This document shows positions 14,358 through 22,845 of a DNA stretch of 37,722 nt, piece after piece. The position numbers and the translations under genes are program-made. The DNA comes from Jingyaoa shaoxingensis. GTDB lineage: Bacteria > Bacillota > Clostridia > Lachnospirales > Lachnospiraceae. Location of the stretch: the NCBI RefSeq assembly GCF_014385005.1, contig NZ_JACRSZ010000022.1:1-37722 (forward strand). Direction: 5' to 3'. Position 1 is the stretch's first letter; every line of letters starts with the position of its first letter. Below the pieces are notes generated by a model. The model was not told the origin of the DNA, made no database searches, and saw only the letters and a program-made list of their open reading frames with translations.

Positions 14358-14743
14358 TTTTTCACTCGGAACTGATCATTCCGTCTCTGCTGTCTGTTTT
14401 TGTTCGGCTTGAACTGTGTCATCATATTCGTAACTTCGGTTCCCTGTTGCTTTTCCAATGCCACAAACTTATTCAATGCATCTATTCTCTGCACACCGCT
14501 CTTTTTCCCCTGGAACATCTTGTCTACCGCTTCTTTTCCAAGAACGCCATTAAAAAATGAATCATAGGCGTTTATCATGGCAAGCAGTCTTTCGCTTGTC
14601 TTGCCGGTCGGTGGTACTTTCATACAGTCTTTCTGCAGTTTATCGTTTGCCGCTTCCAATTTTGTAAAAAAATCTACATCTGTAAAATCCAGATCTACAG
14701 ACAGCTTTCCGTATTCAAAAAGGCTCATAGGCTCATTCTCCAT
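14354..14743 (-). CDS. Tail assembly chaperone (G-like)
   Basis: 129 residues, between the major tail protein and the Gp15 gene. It begins MENEPMSLFEYGKLSVDLDF and is otherwise helical (FFTKLEAANDKLQKDC, ERLLAMINAYDSFFNGVLG), ending basic (KPNKNRQQRRNDQFRVKK). Size, position and character match the first tail chaperone of siphoviruses. The final codons AAA AAA TGA sit on a six-A run directly on the start of the next gene. Confidence 0.72.
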   Translation of the reverse strand: MENEPMSLFEYGKLSVDLDFTDVDFFTKLEAANDKLQKDCMKVPPTGKTSERLLAMINAYDSFFNGVLGKEAVDKMFQGKKSGVQRIDALNKFVALEKQQGTEVTNMMTQFKPNKNRQQRRNDQFRVKK

Positions 14744-14746
14744 TCA

Positions 14747-15226
14747 TTATTCTTTTGGTGTGAACGTACAGGTTTCCCAGTTATCTTCGCTGACAGCAGT
14801 ACCAGTTACCATCTCGGACACTGCTTTCAGATTTCCCGAGTAAATCAGTGCATCTGTACCATCACCAACATTACTCGGGATTACTGAATAGGTTCTCATA
14901 CGTGCTTCACACGCATTCGTTTCTGCTTTTTTGAAAAGATCCACTGTGACAATGTCTACATGTGCATCTGTCCCCATCTTCTCATTGTCGATAATATCAG
15001 CAAGTTTATCATGTACAGGCGTATCCGTGTGTCGGTCATAAGCGAATGCGACCGATGCAGAATAGCCTACTACATCTGTATCTTCCCCGCTCCGGTCAAC
15101 ATACTGCCGTGTGTATTCTTTTGGTGATTTGCTTTCGTTTAAACTCGTGAACTTAGTCATACGTGTGTATGTCTGATCCACTTTCAGAAAGCTCAGTCTT
15201 TTATGTCTTCCGATTAAATCTGGCAT
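14747..15226 (-). CDS. Major tail (tube) protein
   Basis: 159 residues upstream of the chaperone genes, as major tail proteins are. The sequence FLKVDQTYTRMTKFTSLNES, SASVAFAYDRHTDTPVHDKLADI and GTDAHVDIVTVDLF shows the alternating strands of a tail-tube beta-sandwich. It should form stacked hexameric rings around the tape measure. Family call rests mainly on gene order and fold pattern. Confidence 0.75.
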   Translation of the reverse strand: MPDLIGRHKRLSFLKVDQTYTRMTKFTSLNESKSPKEYTRQYVDRSGEDTDVVGYSASVAFAYDRHTDTPVHDKLADIIDNEKMGTDAHVDIVTVDLFKKAETNACEARMRTYSVIPSNVGDGTDALIYSGNLKAVSEMVTGTAVSEDNWETCTFTPKE

Positions 15227-15232
15227 TTTTAT

Positions 15233-15646
15233 TTACTCCTTTTCATAAAGCAATCTGCATTGTATCTGATATACTCCAAGTCCTACGTCCGCATACAGAA
15301 GTGATCCACTGTTGGTTACTTCAATGCGCTGGGCTTTATACCCGTCCAATTCCGGGAGTATACCGTTTTCATTGTTATCATCTAACCATTCTTCGAACAT
15401 CTGGCAGAAACCAGAGTTCGCAATGTTCTGCAGCACATCTTCCCCGAACATTTCTTTGGAAGTCAGAGAAAAATACTGCTGTTTCACACCACCACCGTCC
15501 ACATATTTCTTGTAGTACGGTTCTGCCGGCATAGCATCTATGCTGTAGCTTACCTTTTCCGGCAGAAAGTCCAAATTCAGTACCCAGTCATGCAAAAAAG
15601 GGCATTTCAAAATGTAATTGCGAATATCCTCAATGATTACCGACAA
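15233..15646 (-). CDS. Tail terminator/completion-like protein
   Basis: 137 residues (IIEDIRNYILKCPFLHDWVLNLDFL, YSIDAMPAEPYYKKYVDGG, VLQNIANSGFCQMFEEWLDD, AQRIEVTNSGSLLYADVGLGVYQIQCRLLYEKE). The conserved C-terminal strands and position directly before the major tail protein match the tail terminator or head-tail joining proteins of related phages, formerly labelled minor capsid. It overlaps the previous gene by 17 bases. Confidence 0.65.
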   Translation of the reverse strand: MSVIIEDIRNYILKCPFLHDWVLNLDFLPEKVSYSIDAMPAEPYYKKYVDGGGVKQQYFSLTSKEMFGEDVLQNIANSGFCQMFEEWLDDNNENGILPELDGYKAQRIEVTNSGSLLYADVGLGVYQIQCRLLYEKE

Positions 15647-15986
15647 TTTTTCCCACTCCCCTCGCTATGGTATCCAGCTTCTGAGCTTTCACCTTTTCAA
15701 ACCACTTGCTCCGTGATTTGTGTTCGTAGTACTGCCTTCTCGCATAAACTGAATTATACAAAATATGACCTGATCCAATCACAGTTCCCTGTGTGGCGCT
15801 TCGAACCATAGCACCGGTTCTAAACGGAGATAATGGATCCATATAACGTAATATCTCAGAATCTACAAACTTCTGTGCCTGAGTGAATGCAGCTGTTTTC
15901 TGGCTGCCAAAGGACGGATTCCACACAAGCCTTGTGGTGCATCCACCTGCCTGTATCGTTCTGTCTGACGGTTGCCTGACTGCCAT
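15630..15986 (-). CDS. Minor capsid/head-tail joining protein (HK97 gp10-like position)
   Basis: 118 residues. FVDSEILRYMDPLSPFRTGAMVRSATQGT and ILYNSVYARRQYYEHKSRSKWFEKVKAQ follow the pattern of the minor capsid proteins of Clostridia phages (xDPYVPxxTGxLxxS ... YARxxYYxH), which sit at the head-tail interface. Position between the 137-residue connector gene and the tail terminator supports this. Confidence 0.75.
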   Translation of the reverse strand: MAVRQPSDRTIQAGGCTTRLVWNPSFGSQKTAAFTQAQKFVDSEILRYMDPLSPFRTGAMVRSATQGTVIGSGHILYNSVYARRQYYEHKSRSKWFEKVKAQKLDTIARGVGKIVGNH

Positions 15987-16399
15987 TATTCACACCTCAC
16001 TTTCAAATGCGGTTCCAGGATACCTCTGCGGTTATCCGAAACGGCGCATACCCGAAACGCCTTATAATGGTTCTTGTCCAGTGTGCTGATTCCACCTATG
16101 TTATCAACCGGACACACACCTCCTACAATCAGATCGCCCGTTGCAAGGGTCCAGAAGTTCTCTTTATGTGCGGCACAGTGGTAGTCATATTCCGGCATAT
16201 ACAGACTGTATTTATCACATGCAGACGGGATGCGAAACACGGATTCATTCGCCGGTCTTCCCTCCCCATTTACAAGAGATGCCTTTGTATTAACAAATGC
16301 TGATATGCCATGCAGCACTGTCCGGTTCCATTTGGTCATTCTGGTCTCAGGATCATCATATTGGTTGTATATTGTGATGCTAGAATCCGCAGTTATCAT
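15986..16399 (-). CDS. Head-tail connector/minor capsid protein
   Basis: 137 residues (MITADSSITIYNQYDDPETRMTKW..., FWTLATGDLIVGG, HYKAFRVCAVSDNRRG). The pattern 'tl-y-dp-t..W.rt.l.gv' followed by a conserved W-T-L-x-GD-x-hhG motif occurs in minor structural proteins of Clostridia phages in this slot. It is probably the stopper that closes the connector below the adaptor. It overlaps the adaptor gene by 20 bases. Confidence 0.62.
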   Translation of the reverse strand: MITADSSITIYNQYDDPETRMTKWNRTVLHGISAFVNTKASLVNGEGRPANESVFRIPSACDKYSLYMPEYDYHCAAHKENFWTLATGDLIVGGVCPVDNIGGISTLDKNHYKAFRVCAVSDNRRGILEPHLKVRCE

Positions 16400-16763
16400 T
16401 TCGTGATACCCTCCTGCTGAGCAGCCCTGTTCCTGCCAGATAGCTACTCATGACCTGATATGCTTTTTTCGCTTTCAGTGCTTCCGTATCCGTTTCAGCA
16501 TTAGAAAAAGATACGGTATGGCCATCGTTATTCTCGCTGGCAATCATCCTTCCACCTATACAAGCCTTATCCACATCACAATATGCTTCTGCTACCGCAC
16601 AGGTTACAAGCTTCAGTTCTTCGCCCTCATATGTTTCTGATCTTCCAAGAGTGGCACGCTTAATATAAGCGCTCGCATCTCTGGAATATCTCTTAAACTC
16701 CGCTGCGGACATCTTCGCCCCGAACTCTTCCACGTAATACTCATACTCTGCATAAATCTTCAT
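16380..16763 (-). CDS. Head-tail adaptor/connector (gp6-like)
   Basis: 127 residues, mostly helical (YYVEEFGAKMSAAEFKRYSRDASAYIKRAT, LVTCAVAEAYCDVDKACI), matching the four-helix gp6/gp15-type adaptor that binds under the portal. The N-terminal YAEYEYYVEEFGG/K-type opening is common in this family. A strong ribosome site (AGGAGGCG) lies in the end of the preceding ORF. Confidence 0.72.
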   Translation of the reverse strand: MKIYAEYEYYVEEFGAKMSAAEFKRYSRDASAYIKRATLGRSETYEGEELKLVTCAVAEAYCDVDKACIGGRMIASENNDGHTVSFSNAETDTEALKAKKAYQVMSSYLAGTGLLSRRVSRNDNCGF

Positions 16764-16764
16764 A

Positions 16765-16914
16765 TCACGCCTCCTGCTGTTTCAAAAATTCTTCTATGAT
16801 ATCCGCTTTCTTTGTGGCAGTTAAGGTATAGCCAAGTTCAACGGCTAACGCTTTGATTTGAGCAATGGTAAGCTGGTTCAATTCGTCAGCCGTGTATTTG
16901 TGAACATCTGCCAG
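16765..16914 (-). CDS. HeH/LEM-like short ORF after the capsid gene; start uncertain
   Basis: The frame encodes YTADELNQLTIAQIKALAVE, GYTLTATKKADIIEEFLKQQEA, a HeH/LEM-type helix-extended-loop-helix fold, often found as a small head protein next to phage capsid genes. It is open back to an ATG at 17013, but that start would overlap the conserved capsid end by 85 bases and has no good ribosome site. After the capsid stop (16929-16931) the only starts are non-ATG: CTG at 16914 with AGGG seven bases before, or an internal TTG. The frame is -1 to the capsid gene and GGGGG lies at 16934-16938, so it may instead be made as a capsid extension by frameshifting. The start given here is the CTG. Confidence 0.5.
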   Translation of the reverse strand: MADVHKYTADELNQLTIAQIKALAVELGYTLTATKKADIIEEFLKQQEA

Positions 16915-16928
16915 AGTACTATACCCTG

Positions 16929-17915
16929 TTATTCCCCCGCTTTCAGCACCGCAAATGGGAATCTGGTTGATTCTGTTGGTGAAAATGCGTTGATTGGATT
17001 CGGGATCTCCCATCCCAGACGCATTACCACTCTCAGTGCCACCATATCCTGCTGTGCAAGTGCGAATACTACTTCTTTGGTGGATGGATCGACGATTGTT
17101 GCCTGATCCAGAATCTTGTATGTAACATCCTGTCTGATTGCATATACCAGCTGCTTGAAGTCACCGGAGATCATCAACGCTTTTGATGTGTCAAATGCTC
17201 CATTCATAGGGAAGTACATCTGGTTTCCATCCAGTGCATACTGAGTAGATCCCTGCATATCTGTCTTAAAAATCGGATGGTTATTTTTATCTACCAGTCC
17301 ACGAAGTTTGGCTCTCATGTTTACTGCTGCCATATGACCTGTCGGAAGATAACCAGAACCTTCCACTTTGGCGATCACGCCATCTACTCCCATAATATCC
17401 TGATACAGGTCTGCGGATATTGTCTTGACATTTCCAGCAGTTATTGCTGCAGGGACAAGCCCCGCTCTCCATGATGCTGGTTTTTCTGTCCCGAATAATA
17501 CGGCTGCATCAATCTTTGCTCCCATTGCTTCAATGATTCGTGGTTTAATTTCTCCCCAGATATCATAATCAGCATCATCCAGCACTGCTTCTGGGATAGG
17601 TACGATTACTGCAAGCTCCTCTGCATTAATGTACTTATTAGCCCATTTTGCTTTTGTTGTCTGTTTAAAACCGCTGTCACCATCTACCCAGTATGCCAGT
17701 GGCAGTGCATCCAGTACTTTCATTCTGGTTTTATTGCTCGTCATATTTGGCAACTTTCTTCCCATCTGAAGAACAGCAGACTGTGTAACCACACCTTCAA
17801 TAATGTCATTGATTACCTGTGTACTGATCAGCGCTTCTGCATCTGATCTGGTGATCTGTGTATTAACTGTTGCGAATTTCTGTAAATCCATCACAAAATT
17901 TCTGTTTCTATTCAT
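16929..17915 (-). CDS. Major capsid protein (HK97 fold)
   Basis: 328 residues following the scaffold gene. KTTKAKWANKYINAEELAVI, DIWGEIKPRIIEAMGAKIDA, AVLFGTEKP, MSGDF-type strands (ALMISGDFKQLVYAIRQDV) and FALAQQDMVALRVVMRLGWEI are characteristic of HK97-type phage capsid proteins. The N-terminus MNRNRNFVMDLQKFA carries a DLQKFA motif (10-15) shared with the scaffold and resembling the Prp cleavage site of bL27 (LNLQFFA). Prp is encoded two genes upstream, so N-terminal trimming is likely. Ribosome site AGGAGAAAAT. Confidence 0.92.
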   Translation of the reverse strand: MNRNRNFVMDLQKFATVNTQITRSDAEALISTQVINDIIEGVVTQSAVLQMGRKLPNMTSNKTRMKVLDALPLAYWVDGDSGFKQTTKAKWANKYINAEELAVIVPIPEAVLDDADYDIWGEIKPRIIEAMGAKIDAAVLFGTEKPASWRAGLVPAAITAGNVKTISADLYQDIMGVDGVIAKVEGSGYLPTGHMAAVNMRAKLRGLVDKNNHPIFKTDMQGSTQYALDGNQMYFPMNGAFDTSKALMISGDFKQLVYAIRQDVTYKILDQATIVDPSTKEVVFALAQQDMVALRVVMRLGWEIPNPINAFSPTESTRFPFAVLKAGE

Positions 17916-17923
17916 ATTTTCTC

Positions 17924-18487
17924 CTATCTTCCAAAAGCTTTCCGAAGCGCTGCATTGAAAGTTGCATTCACATCATCAGAAGATCCAGCACCACTTCCAC
18001 CAGAAGAACCGGAAGACATACGCATCTGGCTCTGTGTTCTTGTATACTGTGGTTTGTCTTTCAAATACTCTTCTGCACACGCCTTAAAATCTTTTTTATC
18101 AGTTACATTTTTCGATATCTCGTGCAGTAAGAAATCTTCATATTCCTTCTGCACACCAAGACCAGAAAGTACTGCCTTGTTTTTGATGCCGGTCAGTTCC
18201 GCAAGTGCATCGTCTCTCTGTTTTTCAATAGCTGACACATTCGGTTTCTGTGCTTCCTGTTTCTCCTTGAAGTCACGAAATGCTTCCTGTGCCTGTTCTG
18301 CAGTCATCCCGTTCTGCTGAAAATAATTGGTCAATGCGGATCTTTCGGCACGTCCTGCTCTTTCAGAAGCGATCTGTTCAGCCTGTTCGTAGCTGTATGT
18401 AATTCCACCAGATCCTCCTGTGCCACCATTTCCACCGTCACCGCCATCTGTAAATTTCTGTAAATCCAAATAAAAACCGTAACTCAT
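17924..18487 (-). CDS. Capsid scaffolding protein (DUF4355-like)
   Basis: 187 residues. After MSYGFYLDLQKFTDGGDGG comes a Gly-rich linker, then a long helical region (YEQAEQIASERAGRAERSAL, QNGMTAEQAQEAFRDFKEKQ, AIEKQRDDALAELTGIKNKA) typical of DUF4355 scaffolds, and a Ser/Gly-rich C-terminus with NATFNAALRKAFGR. It lies directly upstream of the major capsid gene. It drives procapsid assembly and is removed before maturation. The N-terminal LDLQKFT (7-13) parallels the capsid motif. Confidence 0.85.
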   Translation of the reverse strand: MSYGFYLDLQKFTDGGDGGNGGTGGSGGITYSYEQAEQIASERAGRAERSALTNYFQQNGMTAEQAQEAFRDFKEKQEAQKPNVSAIEKQRDDALAELTGIKNKAVLSGLGVQKEYEDFLLHEISKNVTDKKDFKACAEEYLKDKPQYTRTQSQMRMSSGSSGGSGAGSSDDVNATFNAALRKAFGR

Positions 18488-18564
18488 ACGTATCTCCTGT
18501 CCGCTTTACGCCCGTCGGCACTCTCCGAGCTTTTAAAGGCTTCACGTTTTGGCCGTATAAACAG

Positions 18565-18876
18565 CTACGCAATTTGCAGCTGCCATATCACATATTCCCT
18601 ATACTGTTCTGTTAATGCTTTGATTCCATTCACAAACGTTTCTACAATAAGGTTGGATGCTTTTCCCGGATTCAATACATGGCACTCAATCAGACCATCA
18701 TCCTCTCTGGTATCCACATAATAATGTTTCTTCAGTGTCTCCAATGAGGAAAATGTCAGAATGGACACAGCTGCGCATACAATATCTGCTCCCTTTTGCG
18801 CATACCCGGCATGACCTTTTACTATGATGCCGGATATATAACCAGATGTATTTTCTTTTATCGTTACTTCGATCAT
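18565..18876 (-). CDS. prp: Phage-encoded ribosomal-processing cysteine protease Prp homologue
   Basis: 103 residues, full length for Prp. It carries GHAGYA with His22 and DIVCAAVSIL with Cys34, the two residues of the catalytic dyad, at the same numbers as in the characterised Staphylococcus aureus enzyme. Prp removes the N-terminal extension of ribosomal protein bL27 in Firmicutes. It has also been linked to trimming of phage capsid and scaffold proteins with the same motif. Here it lies between minor capsid and scaffold, and both scaffold and capsid carry DLQKF at the N-terminus. Its ATG overlaps the minor capsid stop (ATGA). Confidence 0.9.
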   Translation of the reverse strand: MIEVTIKENTSGYISGIIVKGHAGYAQKGADIVCAAVSILTFSSLETLKKHYYVDTREDDGLIECHVLNPGKASNLIVETFVNGIKALTEQYREYVIWQLQIA

Positions 18877-20054
18877 GCCTGTCGCCCTCTCATATCCATA
18901 TACACACGCTCTGTCTGTGTCTCAAATCCAAACTTTCCACAGAAATGCCGGTACTGATACAACTGACCTTTATATTTTGCCTGTGCGCTTGTGATCTCGT
19001 CTTTATCAGCCTCTCCCCATTTCAGTCCCTGTATGGTATCTCTCTGCGCTCTCATGTTTCTTTCCATCTCACGCTGTTTCTGGGTTAGTTCATAAGTGGT
19101 ATACTGCTTTCCCTGCCATTCCTTTGGCATATTCTCTGATCTTGCCAGCTTATCCAGATCCGCATCACTCCAATTGCGCTCTGAGATCCCAGGAATGAAC
19201 GGATAATAGGTGTGGTAGCAGTTCCATCCATTCAAGCCACCACCCTCACCAAGCCCACACACGCTTCTCAGCTGTTCCGAACTGTAGACACGCCCTTGCC
19301 ATGATTGATGGTTCAGATATCCGCTACCAGTGTTCCTGGCTCCGGCATGAGCTTCCACCTCAAAGCAATCTGTACCAAGCTTCTGTGCATTGTATCTGGA
19401 TATATGCCCGGTAAGCTGTGATACACCGGTCATGACAGACCGTCTGGCAGCTACTTCGATTCTGTCTGAATGTCCAGATGCATACGTTACTCCTGTCGTG
19501 CGAAGTCCGCTGTTAGCCATCTGCTTCACTGCCCGGCGCAATGCTGAATTATAATCAGATGCGCCCGTGATGATCTCCATACAGGCTTGATCTATGTATT
19601 TCTGATAGTATTCAGCAAGTGGCGTGAATACGATCTTCCCACCCATATTGACCGCATAGCCCAGTGAATTGGGAATATTCTTGAACTCGTCCAAGGTCTG
19701 CTCTCTTAGTGTCTCTGTGATCTGTTTCAGTTCCTCATTGTCCTCATACGGAATAAATTTTGCACTGACCTGCTCATAGATCTCTGCTTTTCGTACATAT
19801 TCCCATTCAATCACCTTGTCGTAGATCTCATAAACTTCTGCATAAGTCAGCTTCAATCTCTTCTTGATCTCACGCTCGATCTCTTCTGTCGTGGCTCCCA
19901 TGCCAACCAGACGGTTGATCTGCCAGTCGGCAGTAGATGTGATCTCTCCCGCCTTTTTGATTCGTCTGCACACATCCTGCATCACGAACTCTCCGACCTC
20001 CTGATACATCTTTTCCAGTCTGAGTGGCAGTCCCTCTTTTTCTCCTGGCGTCAT
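18873..20054 (-). CDS. Minor capsid protein 2 / head morphogenesis protein
   Basis: 393 residues after the portal. It matches the phage minor capsid protein 2 family: DWQINRLVGMGATTEEIEREIK, GYASGHSDRIEVAARRSVMTG-type region, QKLGTDCFEVEAHAGARNTG, NHQSWQGRVYS, and GLNGWNCYHTYYPFIPGISERNW. This group carries out the SPP1 gp7/MuF-like role, a few copies per head near the portal. The NCYH/HxYYPFIPG segment is strongly conserved. It overlaps portal and prp by four bases on each side. Confidence 0.88.
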   Translation of the reverse strand: MTPGEKEGLPLRLEKMYQEVGEFVMQDVCRRIKKAGEITSTADWQINRLVGMGATTEEIEREIKKRLKLTYAEVYEIYDKVIEWEYVRKAEIYEQVSAKFIPYEDNEELKQITETLREQTLDEFKNIPNSLGYAVNMGGKIVFTPLAEYYQKYIDQACMEIITGASDYNSALRRAVKQMANSGLRTTGVTYASGHSDRIEVAARRSVMTGVSQLTGHISRYNAQKLGTDCFEVEAHAGARNTGSGYLNHQSWQGRVYSSEQLRSVCGLGEGGGLNGWNCYHTYYPFIPGISERNWSDADLDKLARSENMPKEWQGKQYTTYELTQKQREMERNMRAQRDTIQGLKWGEADKDEITSAQAKYKGQLYQYRHFCGKFGFETQTERVYMDMRGRQA

Positions 20055-21463
20055 TCAATCACATCCCCATTTTCAACCACTTTCTTCTTGGCCTGCTCTT
20101 CTGTCTCGCCGTACCACTTCATACGGTATTCCACAAGGCTCATGGCTCCCATAGCAACATCTGCACGGTCGCTGGTTCTTTCTGATTCCTTATCTTCAAT
20201 AATGGAATCGTCAAAATCTATCGCTATTTCAGCATCCGATTGCAACCCTTTGACGCCAATGGCCGTTCCAAGTCTTGCAATCGTTCTGACCAGTTCTTTG
20301 ATCGCTTCATCAAGCACAAGTTCATGTTTACATACCGTCCGGTACATATCGCTGTCCTCTGATATCACCTGCGTTGCTGTCTGAATGGTTCCCCGATCAA
20401 ATTTATATCGGTTCTGTCCAAATCCGCACTTGAATGACAAGAGGTTCAGATCATCCTGTATTGCCTTGGAGTGTTCATCCACACGAAGCTCCATGTTTAC
20501 TTCATGGATTGCATCATTTTTTTCCAATGTATCTTCTGGTAAAATGTAAAACACAACATCATTCTCATCGAACACCGCATCACCGTTTTTGTTTTCCGCT
20601 ATTTCCGGTGCAACAAATAATCTTTTCTTACCAAGCGAAAATTCATTGGCGTAGGAATCATATTTCAGATCAATGCTCTGCAGTACACTCAGGCTGTTAT
20701 AAAAGATGCTCATCCCCATCGGGTTTTCATTGTCATCGCCGAAATTGTTGGCAATGTTCAGCTTATCAATAATGAATAGCGGATATTCGCTTCCAGTCGC
20801 AATCTTTGGTGCCATGTTCTGGAACGGTGGATAATCCGACCATTTCTCTGGTAGTATCTCAGTACCGCTCCCACTTGTATCACGGACTACATGGTTCTCA
20901 ACCACATAAAGACCATTTTCCTTTTTGTGTATCTGCAGGTGATAATATACTTTGCCTTTGTATGTTTTTCGGAAACGGAATACGCATTCGCGGATGATCC
21001 CGTTATCCCATGATACTGGGAATATATTGGATGCCCTCACGTAGTCGATCCGAATATCCCCGCCCTCAATATGCTCATCATCATAAACGGCTGCTCCATC
21101 CACCTGTACCACATACGCCACGGTTCCGAGCGCTGCTTTCAGTTCCTGGTACTCATTTGATTTATGCTGCCATCTGTTTCTTTCCAACACTGCATTCACA
21201 AAAATGCTTGTAGGTTCATCATTTATGGTTATTTTCACCCGCTCATTCATCAGTAGATCGGCCATATCAGACGAAACCTGTGCAGCCATACCTAAAGATA
21301 ATCTTCTGCATACGATTTTGTTCTGTCCGTTGTAAATGTTGTATCTGTGGAAGTGGGATACATTGGATCTGTACCAGGAATCCCAACTGTCAATCAGGGA
21401 ATAGAACGATGAATCAATCGTATCAATCCCCAGCTTTTTACTAAGGAACGTATATATGTTCAT
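20051..21463 (-). CDS. Portal protein (SPP1 gp6-like)
   Basis: 470 residues between terminase and minor capsid. The pattern is that of the SPP1-type portal family: an N-terminal WYRSNVSHFHRYNIYNGQ, RLSLGMAAQVSSDMADLLMNE, central DKLNIANNFGDDNENPMGMSIF and VLQSIDLKYDSYANEFSLGK, and C-terminal GRDQNRYKF-type region with SEDSDMYRTVCKHELVLDEAIKELV. It forms the dodecameric ring at one capsid vertex. Its ATG shares a base with the terminase stop. Confidence 0.92.
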   Translation of the reverse strand: MNIYTFLSKKLGIDTIDSSFYSLIDSWDSWYRSNVSHFHRYNIYNGQNKIVCRRLSLGMAAQVSSDMADLLMNERVKITINDEPTSIFVNAVLERNRWQHKSNEYQELKAALGTVAYVVQVDGAAVYDDEHIEGGDIRIDYVRASNIFPVSWDNGIIRECVFRFRKTYKGKVYYHLQIHKKENGLYVVENHVVRDTSGSGTEILPEKWSDYPPFQNMAPKIATGSEYPLFIIDKLNIANNFGDDNENPMGMSIFYNSLSVLQSIDLKYDSYANEFSLGKKRLFVAPEIAENKNGDAVFDENDVVFYILPEDTLEKNDAIHEVNMELRVDEHSKAIQDDLNLLSFKCGFGQNRYKFDRGTIQTATQVISEDSDMYRTVCKHELVLDEAIKELVRTIARLGTAIGVKGLQSDAEIAIDFDDSIIEDKESERTSDRADVAMGAMSLVEYRMKWYGETEEQAKKKVVENGDVIE

Positions 21464-22845
21464 TACTCTTCATCCTTTTCACTTACTGGTAAATATTTTT
21501 TCAATTTGCTCCATGCCCACATCACTGCGTATCTCAGTGCATCAGGTCCGTGATCTCCTACTTTCACCGGTACTTCTTTCCCGGCATCCAGTGCCTTCTT
21601 GTCATATTCATAAGTCTGCATCTCATCAATCAGATGTTCCTGTGACGGATCCAGATGCAGCAGACCATAATTCAATAGTTTCTGTACTCTTGATATTCCA
21701 AGAGCCACATCATTCATCTTGCCCTTTCGCTCATCCATCTGGTCCTTGAATACCACGGTACATGGCAATGATCTGCAAGTCCTTTTACACTCCTCTTTCA
21801 ATCCCTTCGCTGACGGGTCCAGGATCACATAGAATGTGCCACACGAATACTTTTCGTGAAGTTCCTTGACCATATCTTTGAGTGCTTCTGCATATTCTGA
21901 AGGACTTTTCTGTTTTCCTGTATCTCTGCCGGAATGATAGAACTCCGTCAGCCCCTCAAGCCCGGGATGCAGCACATCAGGATTCAAACCCAGTGCCTGG
22001 AATGTAGTCGCATTTTGCTGTCCATAGTCCCCACCGACCACAATCAGGTTGTACGTCTTTCTCAGTGGCTTTCTGATATGCTTCTCACTGAACATGTAAT
22101 AGATTGCTTCATCTACACCTGTGCACAGCCCAAGCCAGATCCATCTGTACATCTTTTCATCAAGAGCCTTTAGAGCTTCAGCAGCCTGCACCAGCTTCTT
22201 ACCTATCCACGAAATGGGTACATCTCTATAGTCTGTGTGGATATGTAGCACATCCTTACGCTTTTTCATCTTGTCCAGCCATTTCATGATCGGTGCATTC
22301 GGATTTCTCGGTGGGTTAAACATGGTAATCATGACGAACTCACCATCATTCCCCCTGACGAACGTTGCTTCGATGTTGTTCAGTTCATCTTCACCCTCAC
22401 CAACCTCAAAGAACTCTGTCAACTCATCCAGAACTACGAACTTGATCGGTTTATTCTCGTCAATGATGCCCTTTGTGTCATCCACAGAATCAGATCCGGC
22501 AAAATACACCGTGTTACCATTCTTCTTGTATCTGACTTCCATAGGTGACTTTGTGATCTCATAAGCCCGCCTTTTATCAATCCCCATACGGGATATGGCT
22601 CTGATGAACTCTTTGTAGACTGTTTTCCGCAGTTTGTTATGTCTCTTTCTCAGGATGATACCGGAGCAATCAGGATCTTGCACAATCTTCGAATTGGCTA
22701 TGATCGACACTCCGGAAGACTTTGCACCAGCACGGCCAGATGTCAGTATGATCCACGAATACTTATGCGCTTTTATCACATCATCAAATACTTGATGATA
22801 CGGCTCTATCAGCTGATCCTTGATTCTTATCTTCTTCATACTCAA
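21463..22845 (-). CDS. terL: Terminase large subunit
   Basis: 460 residues. The ATPase half has a Walker A-like SGRAGAKSS (36-44), Walker B VVLDE (137-141) and coupling region VMITMFNPPRNP (171-182). The nuclease half has acidic residues Asp273 (GGDYG), Asp343 (ILDPS) and Asp435 (HGPDALRYA), the usual RNase H-like set. It drives DNA into the procapsid and cuts the concatemer. It overlaps the small subunit by four bases. Confidence 0.95.
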   Translation of the reverse strand: MSMKKIRIKDQLIEPYHQVFDDVIKAHKYSWIILTSGRAGAKSSGVSIIANSKIVQDPDCSGIILRKRHNKLRKTVYKEFIRAISRMGIDKRRAYEITKSPMEVRYKKNGNTVYFAGSDSVDDTKGIIDENKPIKFVVLDELTEFFEVGEGEDELNNIEATFVRGNDGEFVMITMFNPPRNPNAPIMKWLDKMKKRKDVLHIHTDYRDVPISWIGKKLVQAAEALKALDEKMYRWIWLGLCTGVDEAIYYMFSEKHIRKPLRKTYNLIVVGGDYGQQNATTFQALGLNPDVLHPGLEGLTEFYHSGRDTGKQKSPSEYAEALKDMVKELHEKYSCGTFYVILDPSAKGLKEECKRTCRSLPCTVVFKDQMDERKGKMNDVALGISRVQKLLNYGLLHLDPSQEHLIDEMQTYEYDKKALDAGKEVPVKVGDHGPDALRYAVMWAWSKLKKYLPVSEKDEE

